A stretch of 64,000 nucleotides of DNA, taken from CAVYXK01 sp963708245. GTDB lineage: Bacteria > Pseudomonadota > Alphaproteobacteria > Acetobacterales > Acetobacteraceae. This document shows, in pieces, positions 16,133-25,362 of the stretch; within the stretch, counting starts at the first letter, position 1, and each line of letters begins with the position of its first letter. The stretch spans positions 3,782,001-3,846,000 of the forward strand of contig OY970201.1 of the NCBI GenBank assembly GCA_963708245.1. The letters are read 5' to 3'. The position numbers and the translations under genes were made by a program. Below the pieces are notes generated by a model. The model ran no database searches. It was not told the DNA's origin and was given only the letters and a program-made list of their open reading frames with translations.

Positions 16133-17032
16133 ATGAGCCAGTACCGCATCGGCATCGATCTCGGCGGCACCAAGATCGAGATTGCCGCCCTCGCCCCGAA
16201 CGGGTCCGAGCGGGTACGCCATCGCATCCCGACGCCCCCCGGCTACGACGCGACGCTCGACGGCATCGCCGGACTGGTGCGCGAGGCCGAGGCGATCCTG
16301 GGACAGCGAGCGACCGTGGGCATTGGCATTCCCGGCGTGATCAGCCCGGCAACCGGGCGCGTGAAGAACGCCAACTCGATCGCGCTGAACGGACACACCT
16401 TCGACCGCGACATCAGCGAAAAGCTCGGCCGCGAGGTGCGGGTGGACAACGACGCCAACTGCTTCGCTCTCAGCGAGGCCGTCGATGGCGCCGGCGCCGG
16501 GTTCGGCGTGGTGTTCGGCGTGATTCTGGGCACCGGCGTGGGCGGCGGCATCGTGGTGAACGGCCACGTGCATCGCGGGCCGCATCGCATAGCCGGCGAG
16601 TGGGGGCACAACCCGCTGCCCTGGCCCAGCGCCGATGAAGTCCCCGGCCCCCACTGCTGGTGCGGCCTGTACGGCTGCCTCGAGACCTACGTCGCCGGTC
16701 CCGCGCTGGCGCGCGACTGCGATGGGCCGGACGCGCACGAGGCAAGCAGCATTCCGGCCCGTGCGGCGTCAGGCGAGCGCCGCGCGCAGGATGCGCTCGA
16801 CCGACACGCGGACCGCCTGGCGCGTGGGCTTGCGGTCGTGATCACAATGCTCGATCCGGATGTAATCGTCCTCGGGGGCGGGCTATCGAACATGGAACAC
16901 CTCTATCGCGTGGTGCCGGCGCTGTTGGGCCGGCACGTGTTCAGCGACGTTGTGCAAACGCCAGTGGTGAAGAACCGCCACGGCAATTCATCGGGCGTGC
17001 GCGGCGCCGCCTGGCTGTGGCCTGCAAGCTGA
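16133..17032 (+). CDS. ROK-family sugar kinase (fructokinase/N-acetylglucosamine kinase type)
   Basis: A 299-residue cytoplasmic kinase that should phosphorylate a hexose or amino sugar with ATP. The phosphate loop is IGIDLGGTKIEIAAL (residues ~5-19). GIGIPGVISPATG, VDNDANCFALSEA with the catalytic Asp (~105), GTGVGGGIVVNG and the ROK zinc site HCWCGLYGCLETYVAG (~180) follow in order. The second ATP motif is VIVLGGGLSNMEHLY near 250. An in-frame ATG at 16121 is an alternative start. It is divergent from the TusA-like gene and 13 bases ahead of ridA. Sequence alone does not separate fructose from glucosamine-type substrates. Confidence 0.87.
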   Translation: MSQYRIGIDLGGTKIEIAALAPNGSERVRHRIPTPPGYDATLDGIAGLVREAEAILGQRATVGIGIPGVISPATGRVKNANSIALNGHTFDRDISEKLGREVRVDNDANCFALSEAVDGAGAGFGVVFGVILGTGVGGGIVVNGHVHRGPHRIAGEWGHNPLPWPSADEVPGPHCWCGLYGCLETYVAGPALARDCDGPDAHEASSIPARAASGERRAQDALDRHADRLARGLAVVITMLDPDVIVLGGGLSNMEHLYRVVPALLGRHVFSDVVQTPVVKNRHGNSSGVRGAAWLWPAS

Positions 17033-17045
17033 GGAGACGCATGAG

Positions 17046-17429
17046 ATGCCAGGTATCGAACGAAAACTGATCGACGGGCAGGCTGCGCCGTTCAGTCATT
17101 ATTGCCACGTGGTGCGTGCCGGCGATCTGATCTGGGTGTCCGGCACCGTCGGCATACGGCAGGACGGCTCGATCCCGTCTGGGGTCGTGGAGCAGTTCGA
17201 CGTGGCGCTGCAGAACATGGACGCTTGCCTGAAGGCGGTCGGAGCGAGCGCGGAAAACGTTGTAAAGGTAACCGTGTATCTGACCGATGTCGACGACCGG
17301 GCGCTGATCAATCCGGCACGGCAGCGCTATTTCGGTGCCCATCGGCCAGCCTCCACGCTGGTCGAAGTCTCCGCTCTGGTGCTGCCTGAGCTGCAGGTCG
17401 AGATCGAGGCGCAGGCGGTGTTGGGCTGA
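17046..17429 (+). CDS. RidA-family (YjgF/YER057c) protein
   Basis: A 127-residue trimeric-type protein; RidA hydrolyses reactive enamine/imine intermediates released by PLP enzymes. The core is intact: AGDLIWVSGTVGIRQDGSI, QNMDACLKAVGASAENVVKVTVYLTDV, and HRPASTLVEVSAL followed by ELQVEIEAQAV. In RidA an Arg just before the proline-Ser/Ala pair binds substrate carboxylate; here HRPAS supplies it. It follows the ROK kinase by 13 bases and is convergent with a membrane protein gene whose stop is the next base. Confidence 0.88.
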   Translation: MPGIERKLIDGQAAPFSHYCHVVRAGDLIWVSGTVGIRQDGSIPSGVVEQFDVALQNMDACLKAVGASAENVVKVTVYLTDVDDRALINPARQRYFGAHRPASTLVEVSALVLPELQVEIEAQAVLG

Positions 17430-17759
17430 TCAATCCGCCTGCCGCCACAGGAACAGTGCCAGCAGGCTCAATGCGATGAACGCCAAGCCCTCGTCCCATA
17501 GATTGAGCGTGGCGTCCTGCGGCTTCTCGCGGCGGATTAACGCGACGGTCATGGCACACAGTGCCGAGACCGCGCACATCAGGTGGAAGATGCCAACCGC
17601 CTGCCTGTACTGCCATCTGTGAAGGGAAGCGAAGAGCAGCAGCACCCATGCCGACAGCGACAACCGGACCAGGAAGTCCCGTAGTACCCTGCGTGACCGT
17701 GTGTCCAGTCGGGCGAACATGCTCGAACCGATCGCGATGCCCCTTTCCGCAGTGCGCAT
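17430..17759 (-). CDS. Small membrane protein, three predicted helices
   Basis: A 109-residue protein with hydrophobic stretches at about 32-48 (LSAWVLLLFASLH), 55-76 (GIFHLMCAVSALCAMTVALI) and 90-106 (GLAFIALSLLALFLW), so probably an inner-membrane protein. An internal ATG at 17720 (MFARLDTRSRRVL) would drop 13 residues and is equally plausible. Its stop abuts the ridA stop on the other strand, a tight convergent pair. I recognise no family motif. Confidence 0.55.
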   Translation of the reverse strand: MRTAERGIAIGSSMFARLDTRSRRVLRDFLVRLSLSAWVLLLFASLHRWQYRQAVGIFHLMCAVSALCAMTVALIRREKPQDATLNLWDEGLAFIALSLLALFLWRQAD

Positions 17760-17930
17760 AGCTCAAGCCGCATATAGATTCCATTCCTGTGGATGCCACG
17801 GCGGCCCGGGATCGACGCTGGTTTCCTTTATGGGTTCACTATAGTGGCGTTCCCGATTCTATATCGATTTTATATGGTGACATCGTCATCGTCGTCTCAC
17901 TGACCGGCCATCCGCCACGGGGATACGAAG

Positions 17931-18119
17931 ATGCCTGAACCGCAGCGTCGCGCGATCGAGATCGGGCTTCCGTCTGATCCGCGCGGCAAGATCGCGCGTG
18001 AGAGTGATGCCGTTCCGTCGCCCGGGCTCGTGCTGTGGGAGATCGGACGGGTGATCGCCGTCTGCCTTGGGCTGGCGGTCGCGGCGAACCTGCTGGTGGC
18101 GGCCCTGCCTGGGCCTTAG
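17931..18119 (+). CDS. Small single-pass membrane protein (62 aa)
   Basis: The N-terminal half is charged (MPEPQRRAIEIGLPSDPRGK) and the C-terminal half holds one hydrophobic helix (VIAVCLGLAVAANLLVAALPG). A GGGGATACGAAG segment precedes the ATG. The AT-rich stretch 17855-17880 upstream could carry its promoter, though no clear -35/-10 pair stands out. Function is unknown; a tail-anchored accessory protein is one reading. Confidence 0.45.
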   Translation: MPEPQRRAIEIGLPSDPRGKIARESDAVPSPGLVLWEIGRVIAVCLGLAVAANLLVAALPGP

Positions 18120-18216
18120 TTGACAGCGTCTGTCTTATCGCAGACAACCAGTTCCCGTCGATGCGAGTCGATCAGCAAATCGCGTAACCGATCCCTCTCC
18201 AACGTCACGGTGATCG

Positions 18217-18588
18217 ATGGACGCATATCGGGGATCCTGCCAGAGCCGGGTCGCTGCTCTCGCCGTTGCTCTCCTCGCCGGGGCCGTACCAGCCCGGGCA
18301 CAGACCCCCGCCCCGCCAGCCACAACTCCCGCCCCAGCCGGTGCCGCGGCAGCGGCGACACCGGCTGCGCCGACCACCTGGATGAGCTCGATCACGCTTG
18401 GTGCGCAGATCGAGGCCGGCACCACGCTCAATCCATTCCGCCCGGCCGACGGGCTAAATTTCGGCCAGCTCTTCACCCAAAACGCCAACACGATCCTTTT
18501 GAACCAGCTCCTGCTCACCGCCCAGCGCCCGCTCAATCCCAGGGCCACCGGCTACGACATCGGCTTCATTCCGTTCAAGTTTGCTTAG
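18217..18588 (+). pseudogene. Outer-membrane porin A, N-terminal fragment
   Basis: Codes for 123 residues: a signal peptide (VAALAVALLAGAVPARAQ), an Ala/Pro linker, then the barrel entry WMSSITLGAQIEAGTTLNP and GLNFGQLFTQNANTILLNQ, followed by PLNPRATGYDIGF. This is the start of a ~450-residue beta-barrel porin of the type common in Acetobacteraceae. It stops after GFIPFKFA. The matching C-terminal end appears at 20040-20395, beyond an intact unrelated porin, so the two pieces belong to one broken gene. Confidence 0.65.
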
Positions 18589-18731
18589 ATCAGTGTCGGT
18601 AGTTCGAAGCTCTGCCCGAGTTGACCGAGCGTGAAGGGTCGCATTTGTCGTGAACCCGGCGCCCGATTTCTATGGACAACATAACGAGGAACAGCAAAAC
18701 AGCACCGTTGGGTGCCGAGGAATAACGAGAA

Positions 18732-19991
18732 ATGCGCGCCATTGCTCTTTCGACTGCCGTTGCTATCGCTGCCATACGGGCCAGCGCTCCGGCTTTCGCT
18801 CAAACCCTCACGCCGGCTCCGGCAACGCCACCGGCGACACCTTCTACGCCGACGCCGAGTGGTACCGCCCCGGCCGGCTCGGGCAGTACCGCTGCGCCGC
18901 CGTCCACCAACATCACCTTGCCGACGCCCGGTATGACCGGTCCTCTAACGTTCAGGCCCACCCCGTTCAGCATCGACCTCGGCCCGCTCGGGAAAACGTA
19001 CATCACCGGCGTGCTGAGCGGGCTTGGTTTTGAGCAGAGCAACCCGGTGCCAGGCAACAAAAACGGCCAGATCGATCTCGATAATGCCCAGATTATGATC
19101 CAGAAGACCGACGGGCTGCTGCAATATTACCTACAGATTGGCGCCTACACGATCCCGGCCCTGGGAACTCAATATATCCCCGTCACCAACACAAACCCCG
19201 ACTTCTTTGGCCCGGTGCCACAAGCATTCATCAAGATTGCTCCTACAAGCAATTTCTCGATCGAGGGCGGCAAGCTGCCCACGCTGATCGGCGCCGAATA
19301 CACCTTCAGCTTCGAGAATATGAATATAGAACGCGGCCTGTTATGGAACCAGGAACCGGCAGTCAGCCGCGGCGTGCAGGCAAACTATACATTGGGGCCG
19401 GTCGCCTTGGCAGTCTCGTTCAATGACGGCTATTATTCCGATGTATTCAACTGGATCTCCGGGTCAGCGACCTGGACCATTAATAGTTCCAATACGCTGG
19501 AGTTTGCCGCGGCAGGAAATGCCGGTAGCACCAGGATATCCACCGTGGTTACGCCGCTTGCGCAGAATAACAGCTCAATATACAATATCATTTATACTTA
19601 CTCATCCGGACCCTGGACGATCACGCCCTATGTTCAGTGGAGCCACGTCCCGAAGAACACATCACTCGGCTTCGAGCATGATGCCTGGACCTACGGTGGT
19701 GCGGTGCTCGCCAATTATGCGTTCAACTCGCATTTCAGTTTGGCGGGTCGGATCGAATATATCGGCTCTACCGGAAGCCTCTCGGACGGAGCCCCCAACC
19801 TGCTCTATGGCCCGGGCAGCAAGGCGATGTCGTTTACGCTGACGCCTACGTTTCAGTGGAATCGCTTCTTCGTACGTGGGGAAGTTTCCTATGTGCCGCT
19901 CTTCAATGCCATCGACGGATTCTCGTTCGGGCCCAATCTCAACAAGACGAGCCAAGTGCGTGGGCTTATCGAAACCGGTGTGTTGTTCTGA
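18732..19991 (+). CDS. Outer-membrane beta-barrel porin
   Basis: A 419-residue exported protein. A signal peptide ends near AFAQ (residue ~24), a Pro/Thr-rich linker spans ~25-60, and ~70-419 forms a barrel with alternating hydrophobic strands and aromatic girdles (FSIEGGKLPTLIGAEYTFSF, WTITPYVQWSHVP). The last residue is Phe (ETGVLF), as barrel assembly by BamA prefers. It resembles the putative beta-barrel porin-2 group. It contains more Asn, Tyr and Ser than its neighbours and a visibly lower GC. It lies between the two fragments of porin A. The solute is unknown. Confidence 0.8.
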   Translation: MRAIALSTAVAIAAIRASAPAFAQTLTPAPATPPATPSTPTPSGTAPAGSGSTAAPPSTNITLPTPGMTGPLTFRPTPFSIDLGPLGKTYITGVLSGLGFEQSNPVPGNKNGQIDLDNAQIMIQKTDGLLQYYLQIGAYTIPALGTQYIPVTNTNPDFFGPVPQAFIKIAPTSNFSIEGGKLPTLIGAEYTFSFENMNIERGLLWNQEPAVSRGVQANYTLGPVALAVSFNDGYYSDVFNWISGSATWTINSSNTLEFAAAGNAGSTRISTVVTPLAQNNSSIYNIIYTYSSGPWTITPYVQWSHVPKNTSLGFEHDAWTYGGAVLANYAFNSHFSLAGRIEYIGSTGSLSDGAPNLLYGPGSKAMSFTLTPTFQWNRFFVRGEVSYVPLFNAIDGFSFGPNLNKTSQVRGLIETGVLF

Positions 19992-20039
19992 GGTCGCGGC
20001 CCCGGCGGCCCGACCTAAGCACGACGCCGTTTGCCGAAG

Positions 20040-20395
20040 GCTCTATACGTGCCGGGCCGAGCGCAAACTCGAAGCTGCCAGGACGCTGCTGGAACGACTG
20101 GCTCAGCACATCGCGCGGCGAAGGTTTGGGTAGACCAGAACGATTTCTTTGTCGCCGCCTATCCCGGGAACCTCGACTACGTCAGTGCCGAGGCTGGGCT
20201 GCGACACCGTTCGTTAAGTCGACGCCACACGCCGCCACTTATAGCGAGCTGACACTGGGCGTGACCTATAAGCCGGCGCTGCCGTCGCCAGTCAGCAATC
20301 TGATGATCCGTCCGGAGACTCGCTGGGAGCACCGCGCTCAATGGGGTCAAGGCCTTCAACAATCAGCGGACTTCTGACACTGCACCCTTGCCGGA
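20040..20395 (+). pseudogene. Outer-membrane porin A, C-terminal fragment
   Basis: Pieces of a porin end appear in successive frames: DQNDFFVAAYPGNLDYVSAE near 20140, then TYSELTLGVTYKPALPSPVS and LMIRPETRWEH near 20240-20330, then SLNGVKAFNNQRTSD after a further shift. The order and spacing fit the last ~110 residues of the porin family whose start lies at 18217-18588. At least two frameshifts prevent translation. From 20396 to 20656 I see only the upstream region of the kdp operon. Confidence 0.6.
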
Positions 20396-20656
20396 GATCT
20401 CGTGCACGGGTTTTGAGGCTGGGAAGCCCCGCGCACATATGCGATTTATATGTGGCCGACCCAGACAAGGCATGGAATCTATACGGCCACGCCGTCATCT
20501 TTGCCGCACCGCAGCACGTCGGGTGGGGCGCTTTGTGCTGCCTTCCCCTCTGGCTGCGGATGATTTGTAACGACGTACCTCGTCCAGCGGATGGTTGATC
20601 TAGATCAATGTTCGCCCGCGGCGGCTGGGTGCAACTACGGGGGCGAGGAGTTCCGC

Positions 20657-20740
20657 ATGCTTGATGTCATCTACCTGCTGATCGGCGCTGTCTTCCTGGG
20701 CGGATGCGCGCTCTACGCCATCGCCTGCGAGCATCTATAA
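20657..20740 (+). CDS. Small membrane peptide preceding kdpF (27 aa)
   Basis: MLDVIYLLIGAVFLGGCALY followed by AIACEHL: one transmembrane helix and two Cys. A GGCGAGGAG ribosome-binding site precedes it, and kdpF begins 11 bases after its stop. From memory, similar tiny hydrophobic peptides sit before kdpF in other proteobacteria, which supports a role linked to the Kdp complex, perhaps stabilising it as KdpF does. Spacing and signal make it likely to be translated. Confidence 0.65.
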   Translation: MLDVIYLLIGAVFLGGCALYAIACEHL

Positions 20741-20751
20741 GGTCCAAAGCC

Positions 20752-20841
20752 ATGACGTTCGACTATGTCCTGGGTGCGATAGTCACCGTCTCCCTGCTCG
20801 TCTATCTGGTCTACGCCCTGATCCGGCCAGAGAAATTCTGA
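20752..20841 (+). CDS. kdpF: Potassium-transporting ATPase small subunit KdpF
   Basis: A 29-residue peptide, MTFDYVLGAIVTVSLLVYLV then YALIRPEKF, one membrane helix with the family's positively charged C-terminal RPEKF. KdpF stabilises the KdpFABC complex in the inner membrane. It lies 24 bases before kdpA. Confidence 0.85.
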   Translation: MTFDYVLGAIVTVSLLVYLVYALIRPEKF

Positions 20842-20865
20842 GCACGGCCCCAAGGAGCACCGAAA

Positions 20866-22605
20866 ATGATGGGCCATATGACGCTTAACGGCTGGGTGCA
20901 GATTGCGATCTATGCCGCTCTGCTCATTTTGCTGACGAAGCCGCTCGGCGGTTACATGACGCGCGTGTTCAGCGGCGAGCGCACACTGCTTTCGCCGGTA
21001 CTGCGTCCGCTTGAAGTCGGCATCTATCGGATCTGTGGCGTCAACGAGGCAGAAGAGCAGCATTGGATCAGCTACGCCATTGCCATGCTGGCGTTCAGCT
21101 TCGCCGGATTCGCCATTCTGTACGGCATTCAACGACTGCAAGCGTTGCTGCCGCTCAACCCGCAAGCCTTCGGTGCGGAATCGCCTGATCTCTCTTTCAA
21201 CACATCGGTCAGCTTCCTCACCAACACCAACTGGCAGTCGTACGTGCCAGAGCAGACGATGAGCTATCTGACCCAGATGGCCGGCCTGACGGTGCATAAC
21301 TTCGTCTCCGCGGCCACCGGCATCGCCCTTGCGATCGCACTGGTCCGCGGTTTCGCTCGCCGCTCGGCGCAGACCATCGGCAACTTCTGGGTCGATCTCA
21401 CGCGCTGTACGATTTACATCCTGCTGCCGCTCTCGGTGGTGATAGCCATCTTCTACATCTGGCAGGGCATCCCGCAGAACCTCTCGTCCTATACAGATGC
21501 AACGACGCTCGAAGGCGCAAAGCAGGTAATCGCGCAGGGGCCGGTGGCATCGCAGGAAGCGATCAAGATACTGGGCACGAACGGGGGCGGGTTCTTCAAT
21601 GCCAACTCGGCGCATCCATTCGAGAACCCGACCGCGCTCACCAATCTGGTGCAAATGCTGTCGATGCTTGTGCTTGGCGCGGCGCTGACCAACGTGTTTG
21701 GCCGCATGGTCGGCAGTCAGCGCCAGGGCTGGGCGATCTTCGCCGTGATGTTCGTGCTGTTCCTGGCCGGCGTGACTGTCTGCTACCACGCTGAAGCGCC
21801 CGGCAACCCGGCGTTTGCCGCACTTCATGTCGATCAGGCGCCCAGCGCACTGCAGCCCGGCGGCAACATGGAGGGCAAGGAGGTCCGGTTCGGTATCGCC
21901 AACTCCACGCTGTTCACCACCACTACGACCGATGCGTCCTGCGGCGCCGTCAACAACATGCATGACAGCCTGCTGCCGATCGCCGGCGCCGTGCCGATGG
22001 TCAACATCATGCTGGGCGAGATCATCTTCGGCGGCGTCGGCTCCGGCCTTTATGGCATGCTGCTGTTCGTCATCATCGCCATGTTCGTCGCCGGGCTGAT
22101 GGTCGGGCGAACGCCGGAATATCTCGGCAAGAAGCTGGAGGCGAAGGAGGTCAAGATGGCGATGCTCGCCATCCTGATCCTGCCGCTGTCGATCCTGGGC
22201 TGGACGGCCCTTGCGGTGGTGCTGAAGCCGGGATTGGATGCCCTGGCCAATGCCGGTCCGCACGGCTTCTCCGAGGCACTCTATGCCTACACTTCGGCGA
22301 CCGGGAACAACGGCAGCGCGTTTGCCGGCATCTCCGCCAACGTGCCGTTCTGGAACGACACGCAGGGCATGGCGATGCTCATGGGCCGGTTCCTGATGAT
22401 CATCCCGACGCTGACAATCGCCGGCTCGCTGGCCCGCAAGAAGATCGTGCCGGCCTCGCTCGGCACATTTCCCACCACTAGTCCGCTTTTCGTTGGGCTT
22501 GTCGTCGGCGTGATCGCGATCACCGGGGGCCTGATCTACTTCCCCGCGGTTTCTCTCGGCCCGATCGTCGAGCACTACGCGATGAACGCCGGCACGCTTT
22601 ACTGA
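20866..22605 (+). CDS. kdpA: Potassium-transporting ATPase, ion-channel subunit KdpA
   Basis: A 579-residue inner-membrane protein with about ten helices that selects and passes K+ in the high-affinity Kdp pump. Selectivity-filter segments are visible: NTNWQSY near residue 123, GTNGGGFFNANSAHPFENPT near 238-257, and later DASCGAVNNM and TSATGNNGSAFAG. Length is close to the E. coli protein (557), with a slightly longer N-terminus (MMGHMTLNGW). kdpB follows 14 bases downstream. Confidence 0.95.
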   Translation: MMGHMTLNGWVQIAIYAALLILLTKPLGGYMTRVFSGERTLLSPVLRPLEVGIYRICGVNEAEEQHWISYAIAMLAFSFAGFAILYGIQRLQALLPLNPQAFGAESPDLSFNTSVSFLTNTNWQSYVPEQTMSYLTQMAGLTVHNFVSAATGIALAIALVRGFARRSAQTIGNFWVDLTRCTIYILLPLSVVIAIFYIWQGIPQNLSSYTDATTLEGAKQVIAQGPVASQEAIKILGTNGGGFFNANSAHPFENPTALTNLVQMLSMLVLGAALTNVFGRMVGSQRQGWAIFAVMFVLFLAGVTVCYHAEAPGNPAFAALHVDQAPSALQPGGNMEGKEVRFGIANSTLFTTTTTDASCGAVNNMHDSLLPIAGAVPMVNIMLGEIIFGGVGSGLYGMLLFVIIAMFVAGLMVGRTPEYLGKKLEAKEVKMAMLAILILPLSILGWTALAVVLKPGLDALANAGPHGFSEALYAYTSATGNNGSAFAGISANVPFWNDTQGMAMLMGRFLMIIPTLTIAGSLARKKIVPASLGTFPTTSPLFVGLVVGVIAITGGLIYFPAVSLGPIVEHYAMNAGTLY

Positions 22606-22619
22606 TCCAGGTGACGCAA

Positions 22620-24740
22620 ATGGACATCCGCAACAAGCAGCGCGGCTCCCAATCGACCATGCTGGACTCCGCCATCCTGGTACCGGCGATCTGGCAGTCG
22701 TTCATCAAGCTCGACCCGCGCATCCTGATCCGCAACCCGGTGATGTTCGTGGTCGAGATCGTCGCCGCACTTACCACCGTGGTGTTGGTCCGCGAGTTGA
22801 TCACCGGTGACGCGCATCTTGGCTTCACCATCCAGATCATCTTCTGGCTCTGGCTTACCGTGCTGTTCGCGAACTTCGCCGAGGCGGTGGCCGAAGGCCG
22901 CGGCAAGGCACAGGCGGCGACCCTGCGCAAGGCGCGCACCGAGACGATCGCCAAGCGCCTGCTGCCCGGCAGCGACGGCAGTTATGACCCGCACGGCCTC
23001 TACGAGACAGTGCCGGCGCCCGAGCTCAAGCCCGGGGACTTGGTGCTGGTGGAGGCGGGCGAGCTGATCCCGAGCGACGGCGACGTCGTGGAAGGCATCG
23101 CCTCGGTCGATGAATCGGCGATAACAGGCGAGTCGGCGCCGGTGATCCGCGAATCCGGCGGCGATCGCTCCGCGGTCACCGGCGGCACGCGCGTGCTGTC
23201 GGACTGGATCAAGGTGCGCATCACCGCAGCGCAGGGTTCGACCTTCCTCGATCGCATGATCGCTCTGGTGGAAGGTGCCGAACGGCAGAAGACGCCGAAC
23301 GAGATCGCGCTGAACATCCTGCTCGCCGGTCTCACCATTATCTTCGTCATCGTGGTGGCGACCATCCCAAGCTTTGCCCACTACGCGGGCGGCGCCGTCT
23401 CCGTCGTGATCCTGGTGGCGCTGTTCGTGGCCCTGATCCCCACCACGATCGGCGCACTGCTCTCGGCGATCGGCATTGCCGGCATGGACCGTCTGGTCCG
23501 CTTCAATGTGCTGGCGATGTCGGGTCGCGCTGTCGAGGCCGCCGGTGACGTCGATACGCTGCTGCTCGACAAAACCGGCACCATCACTCTCGGCAACCGC
23601 CAGGCGACCGAGTTCTACCCGCTAACCGGAGTCACGCCTGTCGAGCTGGCCGACGCGGCCCAGCTCGCCTCGTTGCCGGACGAAACGCCGGAGGGCCGTT
23701 CGATCGTCGTGCTGGCAAAAGAGAAATATGGCATCCGCGGCCGCGACATGGCGCCGTTGGGCGCGCGCTTCATCCCGTTCTCGGCGCACACCCGTCTCAG
23801 CGGCATCGACTCGGATGGTTCCTCGATCCGCAAGGGAGCCGTTGATGCGGTGCTAGCCTGGGCGCGCAACGGCGCGGCATACGGCAACGGCGGCGTCGCC
23901 GTGCAGTCGATGGTATCCGATGCCGCCGTTCGCGAGCTGACCGCAAAGTCCGACGAGATCGGTAGGGCCGGCGGCACGCCACTTGCCGTGGCGAAGGACG
24001 GACGGCTGCTCGGCGTGATCTATCTCAAGGACATCGTCAAGGGCGGCATCCGCGAACGCTTCAACGAGCTCCGCCGCATGGGCATCCGCACGGTGATGAT
24101 CACCGGCGATAACCCGCTGACCGCCGCGGCGATCGCCGCTGAGGCCGGGGTCGATGACTTCCTCGCCCAGGCCACGCCGGAGACCAAGCTGAAGCTGATC
24201 CGTGACGAGCAGGCGCAGGGCAAGCTGGTGGCGATGTGCGGCGACGGCACCAACGATGCCCCAGCGCTGGCGCAGGCGGATGTCGGCGTAGCCATGAACA
24301 CCGGCACGATGGCCGCGCGCGAGGCCGGCAACATGGTCGATCTCGATAGCGATCCGACCAAGCTGATCGAGATCGTCGAGATCGGCAAGCAGTTGTTGAT
24401 GACCCGCGGCGCGCTGACGACGTTCTCGATCGCCAACGACGTGGCAAAGTACTTCGCCATGATCCCGGCGATGTTCATCGCCTTCTATCCGCAGCTCCAG
24501 GCGTTGAACGTGATGCGGCTCGGCAATCCGCAGAGCGCCATCCTGTCGGCGATCATCTTCAACGCGCTGATCATCGTCGTGCTGATCCCGCTGGCGCTGC
24601 GCGGCGTCGCATACCGCCCGATCGGCGCCGCCGCGATCCTGCGGCGCAACCTGCTGATCTACGGCCTGGGCGGAATCGCGGCGCCGTTCATCGGCATCAA
24701 GCTGATCGACATGCTCGTCACCGCCATCGGTCTGGCCTGA
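22620..24740 (+). CDS. kdpB: Potassium-transporting ATPase, ATP-binding subunit KdpB
   Basis: A P-type ATPase of ~706 residues that powers K+ uptake. Ordered motifs: actuator TGES in ITGESAPVIRESGGD, the phosphorylation site DKTGTITLGNRQA (Asp ~317), the nucleotide-binding KGAVDAV segment, and the hinge TGDNPLTAAAIAAEAGVDDF then MCGDGTNDAPALAQADVGVA. The ATG at 22620 is preferred; a GTG at 22611 in frame is possible. It continues the kdpFABC operon, with kdpC 12 bases after it. Confidence 0.95.
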   Translation: MDIRNKQRGSQSTMLDSAILVPAIWQSFIKLDPRILIRNPVMFVVEIVAALTTVVLVRELITGDAHLGFTIQIIFWLWLTVLFANFAEAVAEGRGKAQAATLRKARTETIAKRLLPGSDGSYDPHGLYETVPAPELKPGDLVLVEAGELIPSDGDVVEGIASVDESAITGESAPVIRESGGDRSAVTGGTRVLSDWIKVRITAAQGSTFLDRMIALVEGAERQKTPNEIALNILLAGLTIIFVIVVATIPSFAHYAGGAVSVVILVALFVALIPTTIGALLSAIGIAGMDRLVRFNVLAMSGRAVEAAGDVDTLLLDKTGTITLGNRQATEFYPLTGVTPVELADAAQLASLPDETPEGRSIVVLAKEKYGIRGRDMAPLGARFIPFSAHTRLSGIDSDGSSIRKGAVDAVLAWARNGAAYGNGGVAVQSMVSDAAVRELTAKSDEIGRAGGTPLAVAKDGRLLGVIYLKDIVKGGIRERFNELRRMGIRTVMITGDNPLTAAAIAAEAGVDDFLAQATPETKLKLIRDEQAQGKLVAMCGDGTNDAPALAQADVGVAMNTGTMAAREAGNMVDLDSDPTKLIEIVEIGKQLLMTRGALTTFSIANDVAKYFAMIPAMFIAFYPQLQALNVMRLGNPQSAILSAIIFNALIIVVLIPLALRGVAYRPIGAAAILRRNLLIYGLGGIAAPFIGIKLIDMLVTAIGLA

Positions 24741-24752
24741 AGGAGGCCTGCC

Positions 24753-25355
24753 ATGAAACACATTCGACCCGCCATCGTGATGATCCTCGCCATGACGGTA
24801 ATCACCGGGCTCGCTTATCCGCTGCTCATCACCGGCATCGCCCAGGTGGTGTTCCCCTATCAGGCGAACGGCAGCCTGATCGAGCAGAATGGCAAGGTGA
24901 TCGGTTCGGCGCTCATCGGTCAGAACTTTACGTCCGACAAGTACTTCCATGGCAGGCCGTCTGCGACCACCGAGCCTGATCCCAAAGACCCCACCAAAAC
25001 CATCGCGGTGCCCTATGCCGCCGACAACTCAACTGGCTCCAACCTGGGCCCCACCTCAAAAGCGCTAGTCGATCGCGTGAAGGCCGACGCCGCGACGCTC
25101 GCCGCGCAGAACCCCGGCACGCCGATCCCGGCCGACCTCGTCACCACCTCGGCCAGCGGGCTCGATCCCGACATCACCCCGGCCGGGGCTCTGTTCCAGG
25201 TGCCGCGCGTCGCCAAGGCGCGTAACCTGCCGCCGGCACGGGTCCGCCAGCTCGTGGAAGACCACACCACCGGCCGCCTCTTCGGGATTATCGGCGAACC
25301 CTACGTCAACGTGCTGGAGCTGAACCTCGCGCTGGACAAGCTCGCGGCGGGGTAA
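24753..25355 (+). CDS. kdpC: Potassium-transporting ATPase subunit KdpC
   Basis: A 200-residue subunit with one N-terminal membrane helix (PAIVMILAMTVITGLAYPLLI) and a periplasmic domain. Family marks are GSALIGQNFTSDKYFHGRPSA and SGLDPDITPAGALFQVPRVAKAR, ending in LVEDHTTGRLFGIIGEPYVNVLELN. It assists assembly and K+ binding in the Kdp pump. An AAGGAGG ribosome-binding site precedes it. The usual sensor and regulator genes kdpD and kdpE do not follow, so control of this operon is encoded elsewhere or differs. Confidence 0.93.
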   Translation: MKHIRPAIVMILAMTVITGLAYPLLITGIAQVVFPYQANGSLIEQNGKVIGSALIGQNFTSDKYFHGRPSATTEPDPKDPTKTIAVPYAADNSTGSNLGPTSKALVDRVKADAATLAAQNPGTPIPADLVTTSASGLDPDITPAGALFQVPRVAKARNLPPARVRQLVEDHTTGRLFGIIGEPYVNVLELNLALDKLAAG

Positions 25356-25362
25356 GCTTCCA

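Noticed and set aside
20713..22575. 620-residue minus-strand frame opposite kdpA
   Set aside because: Antisense to kdpF/kdpA, with Asp/His/Arg-rich composition and no recognisable family.
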